Shown here in pieces: positions 12,808 through 21,729 of a stretch of DNA of 64,000 bases. Numbering within the stretch: position 1 is the stretch's first letter; every line of letters begins with the position of its first letter. Both the position numbers and the translations under genes were made by a program. Below the pieces are notes generated by a model. It did not search any database, was not told where the DNA came from, and saw only the letters and a program-made list of their open reading frames with translations. The stretch is from Actinoallomurus soli (lineage in GTDB: Bacteria; Actinomycetota; Actinomycetes; Streptosporangiales; Streptosporangiaceae), in NCBI RefSeq assembly GCF_024055715.1, contig NZ_JAMXMV010000004.1, positions 310,001-374,000 on the forward strand, given 5' to 3'.

Positions 12808-13998
12808 TCATGCCCCCTGCGCGGCCAGCTCGGCGGCACGGCGCGCCGCTTCGTCCATCGTCTCTACCTGCTGAATGACCGGGATCGCGGCCTCGTTGAG
12901 GATGCGCCGGCCCTCCTCGGCGTTGTTGCCGTCGAGCCGGACCACGATCGGCCGGTCGACGGTCTCGCCGCGGTCGCCCAGCAGCTTGACGGCCTGGACG
13001 ATGCCGTTCGCGACGGCGTCACCGGAGGTGATGCCGCCGAACACGTTGATGAAGACGCTCTTGACGTCGGGGTCGCCCAGCACGATCTCCATGCCGTTGG
13101 CCATGACCTCGGCCGAGGCGCCGCCGCCGATGTCGAGGAAGTTGGCCGGCCGCTGGCCGCCGTACTGCTCGCCGGCGTACGCGACGACGTCGAGCGTGGA
13201 CATGACCAGGCCCGCGCCGTTGCCGATGATGCCGACCGAGCCGTCGAGCTTGACGTAGTTGAGGTCCTTCTCCTTGGCCTTGGCCTCGAGCGGGTCGGCC
13301 GCGGCCTTGTCCACCAGGGCCTCGTGCTCGGCCTGGCGGAAGGAGGCGTTGTCGTCGAGGGTGACCTTGCCGTCGAGGGCGACGACCCGGCCGTCCTGCG
13401 TGAGGATCAGCGGGTTGACCTCGACGAGAAGGGCGTCCTCGTCGACGAAGACGGCCCAGAGGCGCTCGATCAGCTCGGCGGCGCCGTCCAGGGCCTCGGC
13501 GGGCAGCCGGCCGGCGGCCGCGATCTCGCGGGCCTTGGCCCGGTCGACGCCGGCCAGGGCCGAGATCGGAATCTGGGCCACCGCGTCCGGGTTGTTCGCC
13601 GCGACCTCCTCGATCTCCATGCCGCCCTCGACCGAGCAGATGGACAGGAACGTCCGGTTCGCGCGGTCGAGCAGGAACGAGAAGTAGTACTCCTGGGCGA
13701 TGGCGCTGGCCTCTTCGACGAGGACCTTGTGGACCGTGTGGCCCTTGATGTCCATGCCGAGGATCTGCCGCGCCTTCTCCTCGGCGTCGGCGGGTGAGTC
13801 GGCGACCTTCACGCCACCGGCCTTGCCGCGGCCGCCGGTCTTCACCTGCGCCTTGACGACGACGCGCGAGGTGCCGGCCGCGGCGAACTCCTCGGCGATC
13901 GCGCGGGCCTCCTCCGGCGTCGTGGCGATCTTGCCGGTGGGGACCGGGACGCCGTACTCCGCGAAGAGCTCCTTCGCCTGATGTTCGAACAGGTCCAC
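12808..13998 (-). CDS. sucC: Succinyl-CoA synthetase beta subunit
   Basis: Beta (nucleotide-binding) subunit, partner of SucD. The 396-residue protein starts with [20 protein letters not shown], the standard ATP-grasp entry, then [17 protein letters not shown]. It continues with EVNPLILT, and in the C-terminal CoA ligase half shows [16 protein letters not shown] and [12 protein letters not shown]. The GTG start has AAGGACGG about nine bases upstream. It is first in the sucCD operon. Confidence 0.97.
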   Translation of the reverse strand: MDLFEHQAKELFAEYGVPVPTGKIATTPEEARAIAEEFAAAGTSRVVVKAQVKTGGRGKAGGVKVADSPADAEEKARQILGMDIKGHTVHKVLVEEASAIAQEYYFSFLLDRANRTFLSICSVEGGMEIEEVAANNPDAVAQIPISALAGVDRAKAREIAAAGRLPAEALDGAAELIERLWAVFVDEDALLVEVNPLILTQDGRVVALDGKVTLDDNASFRQAEHEALVDKAAADPLEAKAKEKDLNYVKLDGSVGIIGNGAGLVMSTLDVVAYAGEQYGGQRPANFLDIGGGASAEVMANGMEIVLGDPDVKSVFINVFGGITSGDAVANGIVQAVKLLGDRGETVDRPIVVRLDGNNAEEGRRILNEAAIPVIQQVETMDEAARRAAELAAQGA

Positions 13999-14239
13999 GG
14001 GGGTCCGTCCTTAACGGGATCGACAGATAACGACCGCGTCCAAGCGGTCCGCTCCGACCAGGCAGCCTAGTCCTTCCACGACACGGCGCGGGCCGGTGGG
14101 TCCGCATGCGACGCGTCGCGCGAATGACGGCCGGGTAAGCAGCCGATGTCGTCGAAGTGCCCTGCGCCGTTTGATGTACTGGAACGTCATCGACGGCGGA
14201 AGCCCGAGGTCGGGCACGAGACGGTACGGAGGTGCGGCG

Positions 14240-15631
14240 GTGACCCGAGAGACGGCACGGGGCGTTCGCCGCGTCGCCCTGCTGCTCCTCGTGGCCTCGC
14301 TCAGCGCCACCTGCGCCGCCGCGCTGCCGCGGCCCGGTGACGCCCCGTGGCGCAGCCCCGGCCTGCTCGGCAACGGGGGCTGGCCGTTCGCGCGGGTGCC
14401 GGTCACGCCGGAGGACGCGGCCGGCGCGTCGTTCGCCCCGGGCAGCTCCGTCCTGATGCTGCCCGACGGCCGGGCGCAGCTCATCCCGTTCGGCGGGGAC
14501 GAGCCGGTGGCCGTGCACCGCGACGACCCACGGGTGGCCGACGCGATCCGCTCGGACCAGGCGTGGCTGGCCGCCGGCATGGTTCCCGGCACCACGCGCG
14601 AGGATCGCGAGGCGGCCACCCGCGCCCTGCTCGACCTGCGCATGCTGACCCTGCCGAACGGCGCCTCGACCGCCTCCTGGTACGGCGCGTGGAACTACGT
14701 GTGGCCGCGCGACGCCGCGTTCACCGTCGCGGCGTTCGCCGCGACCGGGCACGGCGGCGACGCGCAGCGGGTGCTGTACTTCCTCGCCCGCGCCCAGGCG
14801 CCGACGGGCCTGTGGGCCGCGCGCTACCTGCCCGACGGCGCCGCCGTCGCCGACGGCCGCGAGGTGCAGCTCGACAGCCTCGGCTGGGTGCTGTGGGCGA
14901 CCTGGTTCCTGCGCGCGAAGGACCCCCACGCGGTCGACCTGGACACGCTGTGGCCGATGATCCGCCGGGCCGCCGACCGGTCCGCGACCGTCCTGCGCGG
15001 CGACGGCCTGCCACCGCCGTCGCCGGACTACTGGGAGCGCAGCCCGGCGCGGGAGCAGGCGCCGCACGCGCCGACGCTCGGCGTCTGCGCGCCCATGCTG
15101 GCCGGCCTGCGCGCCGCCGCGGCGCTGGCGGCGGACCGCGGCGACGCCGGGGCGGCGCAGCGCTGGGACCGAGCCGCCGACCGGCTGGCCGCGGCCGTCG
15201 AGCGGCACTTCGGCCCGTACGGCTATCCGCGTTCGCCGATCCCGGGCGGCGCCGTGGACGCCTCGGTCGCCTTCCTGGCCCCGCCGTTCGCGAACCCCGA
15301 GCCCGGCGTACTGTCCGCCGTCGCGCGGATCCGGGACCGGCTGCGGCTGCCGGGCGGCGGCGCGGTGCCCGGCGAGAAGTACGGCGCCGGCGCCGCGTGG
15401 ACCCCGGAGACCGGTCTGTTCGCGCTGGAGGCGGCGGCGATCGGCGACAGGTTCGGCGAGCACGACTGGCTCGACTGGCTCATCGCGCACCGCTCGACGC
15501 TCGGGTCGTTCCCGGAGAAGGTCGACGACCACGGCCGTCAGGCCGGGGTCGCCCCGCTCGGCTGGACCTCGGCCCTGGTGGTGCTGGCCCTCAGCGCCGA
15601 GCGCACGCCGCTGCCCATCCCCCCGGGCTGA
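14240..15631 (+). CDS. Secreted glycoside hydrolase family 15-like protein
   Basis: A 463-residue protein with an N-terminal signal sequence (VRRVALLLLVASLSATCAAA) and a predicted alpha/alpha six-barrel domain resembling GH15 glucoamylase-type enzymes. Visible GH15-like segments are AWNYVWPRDAAFTVAAFAA, QAPTGLWAARYLPDG, VQLDSLGWVLWATW, the acidic PDYWERSP, and TPETGLFALEA near the C-terminus. The substrate cannot be told from sequence, and the protein lacks the usual N-terminal beta-sandwich of glucoamylases. The cysteine in the signal region is not a good lipobox (SATC). The GTG start has GGAGG eight bases upstream. It ends three bases from the convergent B12-binding gene. Confidence 0.8.
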   Translation: MTRETARGVRRVALLLLVASLSATCAAALPRPGDAPWRSPGLLGNGGWPFARVPVTPEDAAGASFAPGSSVLMLPDGRAQLIPFGGDEPVAVHRDDPRVADAIRSDQAWLAAGMVPGTTREDREAATRALLDLRMLTLPNGASTASWYGAWNYVWPRDAAFTVAAFAATGHGGDAQRVLYFLARAQAPTGLWAARYLPDGAAVADGREVQLDSLGWVLWATWFLRAKDPHAVDLDTLWPMIRRAADRSATVLRGDGLPPPSPDYWERSPAREQAPHAPTLGVCAPMLAGLRAAAALAADRGDAGAAQRWDRAADRLAAAVERHFGPYGYPRSPIPGGAVDASVAFLAPPFANPEPGVLSAVARIRDRLRLPGGGAVPGEKYGAGAAWTPETGLFALEAAAIGDRFGEHDWLDWLIAHRSTLGSFPEKVDDHGRQAGVAPLGWTSALVVLALSAERTPLPIPPG

Positions 15632-15634
15632 GGG

Positions 15635-16036
15635 TCAGTCCTCGCCGCCGACGTTGGCGCGGACCCACTCGACGATCTCCTGGGTCGTCGCGCCGGGCGT
15701 GAAGATCCTCGCGACGCCGAGCTTCTCCAGCTCGGGGATGTCGGCGTCCGGGATGATGCCGCCGACGAAGACCGTGATGTCGAGGGCGTCGCGGTCCTTC
15801 AGCAGCTCGACGACCTTGGCGCAGAGCGTCATGTGCGCGCCGGACAGGATGGACAGCCCGATGCCGTCGGCGTCCTCCTGCAGCGCCGCCTCGACGATCT
15901 GCTCGGGGGTCTGGTGCAGCCCCGTGTAGATGACCTCCATGCCGGCGTCGCGCAGCGCGCGGGCGACGACCTTCGCGCCGCGATCATGACCGTCGAGACC
16001 TGGCTTGGCGATGACGACGCGGATCGGACCCGCCAT
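15635..16036 (-). CDS. Stand-alone cobalamin-binding domain protein
   Basis: A 133-residue protein consisting only of the B12-binding domain of methylmalonyl-CoA-type mutases. It has the lower-axial-ligand motif D-x-H-x-x-G (D15, H17, G20 in LDGHDRG), SILSGAH and [14 protein letters not shown]. It resembles small subunits of acyl-CoA mutases such as isobutyryl-CoA mutase (IcmB, about 136 residues). No catalytic large subunit lies in the window, so its partner must be elsewhere or it acts as a cobalamin-dependent regulator or carrier. AGGAGG lies five bases before the ATG. Confidence 0.88.
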   Translation of the reverse strand: MAGPIRVVIAKPGLDGHDRGAKVVARALRDAGMEVIYTGLHQTPEQIVEAALQEDADGIGLSILSGAHMTLCAKVVELLKDRDALDITVFVGGIIPDADIPELEKLGVARIFTPGATTQEIVEWVRANVGGED

Positions 16037-16108
16037 TACTGCCTCCTACCGGGATGCGTGAGCTGTCTCGCACACTAGTCGTAGCACGCCGGGCCGCCGC
16101 CGAGCGGC

Positions 16109-16132
16109 CCTGACCGTTCCGGGGCGGTCAGG
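16109..16132 (-). terminator. Hairpin overlapping the beta-helix gene stop
   Basis: Stem CCTGACCG / CGGTCAGG with an eight-base loop. The right arm contains the stop codon of the beta-helix gene, so it would form directly at its 3' end. Confidence 0.55.
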
Positions 16133-17591
16133 ACGCGGGCTTGGACGGGGCGGTGAGCCAGCCGCAGCGGGCGGGCTGCGGGCGGCCGGGGGCGTAGGCG
16201 GCGCAGGCGGTCACGATCGCGGTCTTGGCGGGGTTGCCCTGCTGGGCGTACGGCCCTCCGGAGGACGGGTGGTCGCAGTCGGGCAGCGCGGCCGGGTCGC
16301 TGCGCGGCCGGCCCCAGGACGAGGCGTTGTTCTGCCAGCAGTTGCCGTCGCCCTGCTCGTCCCACCAGAAGTCGACGCCGTTCGGCGCCGACGCCCCGAA
16401 CGGGGTGACGCCCATCAGGTTGCCGACGTAGCGGTTGCCGTGCGAGGTGTCCCGCTGCTTGGCGGGGTCGGTCTCGCCGCGGCGGCTCGCCGGGATCCAG
16501 TACTGGGCGATGCCGTAGCGCCAGTTGTCGTAGACGAAGTTGCTCGCGTAGGTGTTCTCGTCGCCGCCCGCGAGGAGCATGCCGGTGCCGACCGGCACGG
16601 CGCGCGCCGGGCAGTGCGACCCGCAGTCGCGGTAGGGGTCGGCGTTGTTGCCGAACACGCGGTTCGCCACGAACATCGCGTGGTTCTGCGGCATGCCGAC
16701 CGCCTGCACGCTGCTGTCGAGCACCGCGCCGGTGGCGTTGCCGGAGAACTCGTTGTCGTGGACGTACACCGAGTCACCGGCCGTCCCGGAGTAGCCGATC
16801 AGGTTGCCGTGGGAGCGGCAGTCGCGGATCTCCACGGACAGCCGGTTGCCGCGCTGGTCGGAGGCGGAGGCCGTGGCGATGCCCGCGTCGCCGTTGCCGG
16901 TCGCCTCGCAGTCGGCGATCACACCGTGGTCGGTGCCGTACGCCGCGAGCCCCTCCCGGCCGTCGTCGCGGGCGGTGACCCGGTCGAGGACGAACCCGTC
17001 GGTCTCGACGACGGCCACGCCGTCCTCCTTGAAACCGCGGACCGTGACGCCTCGCAGGTAGAAGCCGTCGGCGCGGTCGGCGCGGACGCCGATCGGCTTG
17101 TCGCCCTCGACGACGACCCCGTCGCCGACGCCCTCGATCTGCAGGTCGCCCAGGCCGAAGACGCTGATCAGGCTGCGCAGGTGGGGGCAGGAACGCTCCT
17201 GCTCGTACGTCAGGGTGCTCGCGCCGGCGAGCGCGCGGCAGGCCCCGGACGGAGCGGCCAGGCTCGGCTGCTCGCGGTACGTGCCGGGCAGGACGTAGAT
17301 CGTGGTGCCGCGCTGCCGCACGGCGTCGACGGCCGCCTGGACGTCGTGATAGGCGCACTCGGGGGCGAGCTGCTGCGCCAGGCCGGTGTAGTGACCGCCG
17401 GGCTTGCAGACCACCAGCCGCTGCGTCGCCGGCGCCGGGCGATAGGCGGGGATGTGGTAGACGCCGGCCGGCGGGGTGACCGCGCGGCCCGGAGAGGCCG
17501 CGGCGGACGACGCGAGAACCGACGACGTGATTACGGTCGTGCTCAGTGCGGACACGACCGCGACGAGGAGACGCCGCGCGAACCGCCCCAT
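16128..17591 (-). CDS. Secreted right-handed beta-helix repeat protein
   Basis: A 487-residue exported protein. Residues 1-33 form a signal peptide (RRLLVAVVSALSTTVITSSVLASSAAA). Residues about 60-120 contain a pectate-lyase-like entry (DVQAAVDAVRQRGTTIYVLPGTYRE), followed by repeated strands of the parallel beta-helix type (DGFYLRGVTVRGFKEDGVAV, DGFVLDRVTARDDGREGLAAYG, HGVIADCEATGNGDAGIATA). The C-terminal part has paired cysteines (RDCGSHCPAR, DGNCWQNN, PDCDHP) suggesting disulfides outside the cell. It is probably a polysaccharide-binding or -cleaving protein; the substrate is unknown. GGAGG lies four bases before the ATG. Confidence 0.87.
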   Translation of the reverse strand: MGRFARRLLVAVVSALSTTVITSSVLASSAAASPGRAVTPPAGVYHIPAYRPAPATQRLVVCKPGGHYTGLAQQLAPECAYHDVQAAVDAVRQRGTTIYVLPGTYREQPSLAAPSGACRALAGASTLTYEQERSCPHLRSLISVFGLGDLQIEGVGDGVVVEGDKPIGVRADRADGFYLRGVTVRGFKEDGVAVVETDGFVLDRVTARDDGREGLAAYGTDHGVIADCEATGNGDAGIATASASDQRGNRLSVEIRDCRSHGNLIGYSGTAGDSVYVHDNEFSGNATGAVLDSSVQAVGMPQNHAMFVANRVFGNNADPYRDCGSHCPARAVPVGTGMLLAGGDENTYASNFVYDNWRYGIAQYWIPASRRGETDPAKQRDTSHGNRYVGNLMGVTPFGASAPNGVDFWWDEQGDGNCWQNNASSWGRPRSDPAALPDCDHPSSGGPYAQQGNPAKTAIVTACAAYAPGRPQPARCGWLTAPSKPAS

Positions 17592-17719
17592 TTTCCTCCC
17601 AACGGGCCGCAGGTGCTCCCACGTGCATCATGACGGTCCGCGCGCCTCATGTCGACGCCCGCATCCGGCCATATCGGCCGTGCAACCATTTTCGGCTCCG
17701 CTACGTACGCGCCCGGAGA

Positions 17720-20038
17720 CTAGAGCTTCTCGATCGGCGCGTAGCGGAGGACGAAGCGCTTGACGCCGTAGTCGCCGCCGAAGTCGACCGTCGCGGCGGC
17801 CTTCTCTCCGGCCCCGTCGACCGAGACGACCGTGCCGAGGCCGAACGAGTCATGGACGACCCGCTCACCGGGGGACAGCGCGGGCACCGGGCGGTTGCCC
17901 GGTGAGCGCACGCCGGGCCGCTGCGACAGCGACGCCATCGCCGGAGTCGCCTGCGCGCCCTGGCCGCCGCCCTTCCACTCGACGAGCCTGTCGGGGATCT
18001 CGCCGAGGAACCGCGACGGCGGGTTGTAGGAGGGGGCGCCCCAGGAGCTGCGCATCGTCGCGCGGGAGACGTAGAGCCGCTGCCGGGCGCGGGTGATGCC
18101 GACGTAGGCGAGCCGCCGCTCCTCCTCCAGCTGTTTGGCGTCGCCGAGCGAGCGCAGGTGCGGGAAGACCCCGTCCTCCATGCCGGTGAGGAACACGACG
18201 GGGAACTCCAGGCCCTTGGCCGTGTGCAGGGTCATCAGCGTGACGACGCCCTCGTGGCCGCGGTCGCTGGGCGGCACGACGCCCGCCTCGCCGCCGGGGA
18301 TCTGGTCGGCGTCGGCGACCAGGGCGACCTGCTCCAGGAACTCCACGAGCCGCCCCTCCGCGCCGACGGGCGCCGGAGCCTCCGCCTCCTCCGCGTCCTC
18401 CGTGTCGGCCGTTGGCGGGACGACACCGGCGGCGAGGCGCTCCTCGAACTCGGTCGCCACGGACTCCAGCTCGCGGAGGTTCTCGATGCGGGTCTCGTCC
18501 TGCGGGTCGCGGGAGGCCTCCAGCTCCGCGAGGTAGCCGCTCCGGGTCAGGATCGCCTCGATCAGCTCGGCCGGCGTCGCGGTCTCGACCATCTCCTGCA
18601 GCTCGTCGAGCAGCGCGACGAAGTCCTTGATCTGGTTCAGCGAGCGGGTGGCGATGCCCGGCGCCTCGTCGGCGCGGCGCAGCGCCTGCCAGAACGAGAC
18701 GCGCTCGCGGCCGGCGAGGGCCTCCACGCAGGCCTCGGCGCGGTCGCCGATCCCCCGCTTGGGAACGTTGAGGATGCGGCGCAGGCTGACGGTGTCCTCC
18801 GGGTTGGCGAGCACCCGGAGGTAGGCGAGCAGGTCGCGGATCTCCTTGCGCTCGTAGAACCGGACCCCGCCGACGACCTTGTACGGCAGGCCGACCCGGA
18901 TGAAGACCTCTTCGAACACACGCGACTGGGCGTTGGTGCGGTAGAAGACCGCGACGTCGCCGGGCGCGACGTCCTCCTCGTCGCTGAGCCGGTCGATCTC
19001 CTGGGCGACGAACGCGGCCTCGTCGTGCTCGTTGTCGGCGACGTACCCGCTGACCTTCGGCCCCTCGCCCTGGTCGGACCACAGGCGCTTGGGCTTGCGG
19101 TCGGCGTTGCGCTCGATGACCGCGTTGGCCGCCGACAGGATCGTCTGCGTGGAGCGGTAGTTCTGCTCCAGGAGGATGACGGCCGCGTCGGGGTAGTCGC
19201 GCTCGAACTCCAGGATGTTGCGGATCGTCGCGCCGCGGAAGGCGTAGATCGACTGGTCGGCGTCGCCGACCACGCACAGCTCGGCGGGCGGGACGTCGTC
19301 GTCGCCGGCCTGCCCGACCAGCTCGCGGACCAGGACGTACTGGGCGTGGTTGGTGTCCTGGTACTCGTCGACGAGGACGTGCCGGAACCGCCGCCGGTAG
19401 TGCTCGGCGACGTCGGGGAACGCCTGCAGCAGGTTGACCGTCGTCATGATCAGGTCGTCGAAGTCCATCGCGCCGGCCTGCCGCAGCCGCGCCTGATAGG
19501 TCGCGTACGCCTCGGCGAGGGTCTTCTCCATGTGCGTCGACGCCTGGTCGCGGAAGGTCTCGTAGTCGATGAGCTCGTTCTTGAGGTTGGAGACCTGGGC
19601 GGAGAAGCTGCGCGGCGGGTAGCGCTTGGCGTCCAGGTCGAGCTCACGGCAGACCAGCGCCATCAGCCGCTGCGAGTCGGCCTGGTCGTAGATCGAGAAG
19701 CCCGACGGGAAGCCGAGCCGTTTCGCCTCCCGGCGCAGGATGCGCACGCACGCGGAGTGGAACGTCATCACCCACATCGCCCGCGAGCGCGACCCCACGA
19801 GCGCCTCGACGCGCTCCTTCATCTCCCCGGCGGCCTTGTTCGTGAACGTGATCGCGAGGATCTCGCCGGGCTGCGCGCCCCGCTCCGCGAGCAGGTAGGC
19901 GATCCGGTGGGTGAGGACCCGGGTCTTGCCCGAGCCCGCCCCCGCGACGATCAGCAGCGGACCGCCCTGGTGGGCGACCGCCGCGCGCTGGGCGTCATTG
20001 AGGCCGTCGAGAAGAGGGTGGCTTACGAGCGTCGACAC
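17720..20038 (-). CDS. pcrA: UvrD/PcrA-type ATP-dependent DNA helicase
   Basis: A 3'-5' superfamily 1 helicase for repair and replication-conflict resolution. The 772-residue protein has the Q-motif region LNDAQRAAV, Walker A AGAGSGKT (32-39), motif II DEYQDTN (224-230), QNYRST, VTLMTLHTAKGLEFPVVF (motif V) and VGITRAR (motif VI). The C-terminal tail, after a glycine-rich linker, ends in a small Tudor-like domain (PGERVVHDSFGLGTVVSVDG) as in other PcrA proteins. The GTG start lacks a good ribosome site, so a leaderless or weakly translated message is possible. Position near sucCD and purHN matches the streptomycete order. Confidence 0.95.
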   Translation of the reverse strand: MSTLVSHPLLDGLNDAQRAAVAHQGGPLLIVAGAGSGKTRVLTHRIAYLLAERGAQPGEILAITFTNKAAGEMKERVEALVGSRSRAMWVMTFHSACVRILRREAKRLGFPSGFSIYDQADSQRLMALVCRELDLDAKRYPPRSFSAQVSNLKNELIDYETFRDQASTHMEKTLAEAYATYQARLRQAGAMDFDDLIMTTVNLLQAFPDVAEHYRRRFRHVLVDEYQDTNHAQYVLVRELVGQAGDDDVPPAELCVVGDADQSIYAFRGATIRNILEFERDYPDAAVILLEQNYRSTQTILSAANAVIERNADRKPKRLWSDQGEGPKVSGYVADNEHDEAAFVAQEIDRLSDEEDVAPGDVAVFYRTNAQSRVFEEVFIRVGLPYKVVGGVRFYERKEIRDLLAYLRVLANPEDTVSLRRILNVPKRGIGDRAEACVEALAGRERVSFWQALRRADEAPGIATRSLNQIKDFVALLDELQEMVETATPAELIEAILTRSGYLAELEASRDPQDETRIENLRELESVATEFEERLAAGVVPPTADTEDAEEAEAPAPVGAEGRLVEFLEQVALVADADQIPGGEAGVVPPSDRGHEGVVTLMTLHTAKGLEFPVVFLTGMEDGVFPHLRSLGDAKQLEEERRLAYVGITRARQRLYVSRATMRSSWGAPSYNPPSRFLGEIPDRLVEWKGGGQGAQATPAMASLSQRPGVRSPGNRPVPALSPGERVVHDSFGLGTVVSVDGAGEKAAATVDFGGDYGVKRFVLRYAPIEKL

Positions 20039-20081
20039 TCAATGAAGGGTATTGGGTGCGGGCGACAGCCGCGCCCCGCTC

Positions 20082-20501
20082 TCAGGTCTTGCGGAAGCCG
20101 TACGCCTCGTTGGCGGCCCGTACGACGGCGGCCACGTCGCCGCCGCAGGCCGAGGCCGAGGCGGCCGCGACCGCGCCCTCGACGAACGGCGCGTCGGCGA
20201 GCACGACGTTCGTCTCGGGCTCGCCGGGGCGGCCGGCGCGGGAGTCCTCCAGCTCCTCCAGGTACGTACGGGCGGTCAGGACGGAGGAGCCGAGGTCGGC
20301 GATGAGGACGACCCCGGCGCCGCCGTCGGCCTCCCGTACGGCCTGCTCCACGAGGTCGATGCTCGTGCCCAGGCCGCCCTCGCCGTCACCCCCGGCGGGC
20401 CGTACGGCGACCTCCCCGACACCCAGCTGCGCGGCGAGTTCGGCGGCTCCCTCGGCGAGGGCCCGGCTGTGCGAGACCAGCACGATTCCCACGGTGCTCA
20501 T
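20082..20501 (-). CDS. dhaM: Dihydroxyacetone kinase phosphotransfer subunit DhaM
   Basis: EIIA-mannose-like subunit that takes phosphate from PTS HPr and passes it to DhaL-bound ADP. The 139-residue protein starts MSTVGIVLVSHSRALAEG, with the phosphorylated histidine H11 in the HSxxLAEG motif, and contains ADLGSSVLTA and APFVEGAVAAA. It is short, with no fused HPr or EI domains, so it needs the cell's general PTS proteins. It lies downstream of dhaK-dhaL on the same strand but is separated from them by a merR gene, whose reading frame continues 116 bases into dhaM. Confidence 0.92.
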   Translation of the reverse strand: MSTVGIVLVSHSRALAEGAAELAAQLGVGEVAVRPAGGDGEGGLGTSIDLVEQAVREADGGAGVVLIADLGSSVLTARTYLEELEDSRAGRPGEPETNVVLADAPFVEGAVAAASASACGGDVAAVVRAANEAYGFRKT

Positions 20502-20988
20502 GCACCAGATGGTGCCGCATTCCGGGGCATCTGATGCATCCGATCTCACCGTGCCCGCGACCGGCCGCGCCGGCGGCGGGCCGGGTCGGCACGAGATCGA
20601 CGAGTTCGTCGACCGACGGCGCGGCGCCCTCGCCGCCGTCGGCCGACGCGTCGATGACGGCCAGCAGCGCGCCGCGCAGCCGCTGGGCCGCCGCGATCCG
20701 CTCCTCGGTCTGCTCCAGCTGGCGGCGCAGCAGGTCCCGCAGGTCGGCCCCCGCGCCGTCCAGGACGTCCCCGATCTCGGCCAGGGACAGCCCGAACCCC
20801 CGCAGGGCGAGGATCCGGTGCAGGCGGCGGACCTCGGCGGGGCCGTAGCACCGCCGCCCGGCCCGGTCACGGGCGGGCGACAGCAGGCCGAGCCGGTCGT
20901 AGTGGTGCAGGGTCCGTACGGTCAGCCCGGTGGTCCGGGCGAGCTCCCCCACCGACAGCGTCCGGCTCGCATCCGCGTCTGGCGTCAT
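20386..20988 (-). CDS. MerR-family transcriptional regulator
   Basis: Residues 9-78 form a typical MerR winged helix-turn-helix (TLSVGELARTTGLTVRTLHHYDRLGLL, CYGPAEVRRLHRILALRGFGLSLAEIGDVL). A dimerisation helix follows (LLRRQLEQTEERIAAAQRLRGALLAVIDA) and then a poorly conserved tail. There is no metal-binding cysteine set, so an organic ligand or TipA-like role is more likely. From about residue 150 the frame runs through the intergenic region and into dhaM in another frame, giving an Arg-rich tail that looks non-native; the true stop may have been lost to a frameshift. It sits between dhaL and dhaM and probably regulates the cluster. Confidence 0.78.
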   Translation of the reverse strand: MTPDADASRTLSVGELARTTGLTVRTLHHYDRLGLLSPARDRAGRRCYGPAEVRRLHRILALRGFGLSLAEIGDVLDGAGADLRDLLRRQLEQTEERIAAAQRLRGALLAVIDASADGGEGAAPSVDELVDLVPTRPAAGAAGRGHGEIGCIRCPGMRHHLVHEHRGNRAGLAQPGPRRGSRRTRRAAGCRGGRRTARRG

Positions 20989-20996
20989 GACCGGGA

Positions 20997-21027
20997 ACGC
21001 TAGGTCCTGACGCCACGTCAGGCACAA
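20997..21027 (-). promoter_or_regulatory. MerR-type promoter with 19-bp spacer and dyad operator
   Basis: On the minus strand TTGTGC (-35, 21027-21022) and TAGCGT (-10, 21002-20997) are separated by exactly 19 bp. A perfect dyad CCTGACG-TGG-CGTCAGG (21022-21006) lies within the spacer. Over-long spacers with a dyad between the hexamers are the hallmark of MerR-activated promoters. The predicted start is within a few bases of the merR ATG, suggesting an autoregulated, nearly leaderless transcript. Confidence 0.6.
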
Positions 21028-21120
21028 GCCGCCGGTCATCCGAAGGCGCGGCGCAGCCGCCGGCCACCTCCCGGCGCGGCGCAGGCCGCCGTCACCCCAC
21101 GGCGAGGTACAGGCCGCCGG

Positions 21121-21729
21121 TCAGCCCTCGCCGGCGGCGTCGGCGAGGGCGCGGAACAGCAGGACGGTCGAGGCGGCTCCGGGGTCCAGGTGGCCGACGC
21201 TGCGCGGGCCGAGGTAGCTGGCACGGCCCTTGCGCGCCTGCAAGGGCACGGTCGCCTCCGCGCCCTTCTCCGCGGCGTCCAGGGCGGCCCGCGCGGCGGC
21301 GGCCGGTCCGTCGCCGGCCGCGGCCTCGTACGCCGCGACCGCGGGCGTGAGGGCGTCGACCATCGTCTTGTCCCCTTCGACGGCCTTGCCGAGCTGCTGG
21401 ACGGCGTCGAGCGCCGCGCGCAGGGCGGCGGCCAGCGCGGTGGCGTCCGCGTCGGCCGCGTCGCCGAGGGCCTTGCCCGCCCGGCGCAGCGCGCCGCCGT
21501 ACAGGGGGCCGGACGCGCCGCCCGTCTTGGACACCAGGGCCCGGCCGGCGGTCATCAGCACCTTGCCGGGCGGCAGGTCCGGCCCGAGGGCCTCGACGGC
21601 CGCCCGCAGGCCGCGGTTCAGGTTGGCGCCGTGGTCGCCGTCCCCGATCGCGGCGTCGAGGCGGGTCAGGCGGTCGGCGTCGGCCGCGACGAGTTCGGCG
21701 AAGCGTTCGATCCAGCGGCGGGTGTCCAT
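21121..21729 (-). CDS. dhaL: Dihydroxyacetone kinase subunit DhaL
   Basis: ADP-binding subunit that transfers phosphate from DhaM to dihydroxyacetone held by DhaK. The 202-residue protein has the Mg/ADP aspartate loop LDAAIGDGDHGANLNRG (24-40), the SKTGGASGPLYGG loop, GDKTMVDAL and ARKGRASYLG. The ATG at 21729 shares one base with the dhaK stop (TGATG), so the subunits are translationally coupled. Confidence 0.96.
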   Translation of the reverse strand: MDTRRWIERFAELVAADADRLTRLDAAIGDGDHGANLNRGLRAAVEALGPDLPPGKVLMTAGRALVSKTGGASGPLYGGALRRAGKALGDAADADATALAAALRAALDAVQQLGKAVEGDKTMVDALTPAVAAYEAAAGDGPAAAARAALDAAEKGAEATVPLQARKGRASYLGPRSVGHLDPGAASTVLLFRALADAAGEG

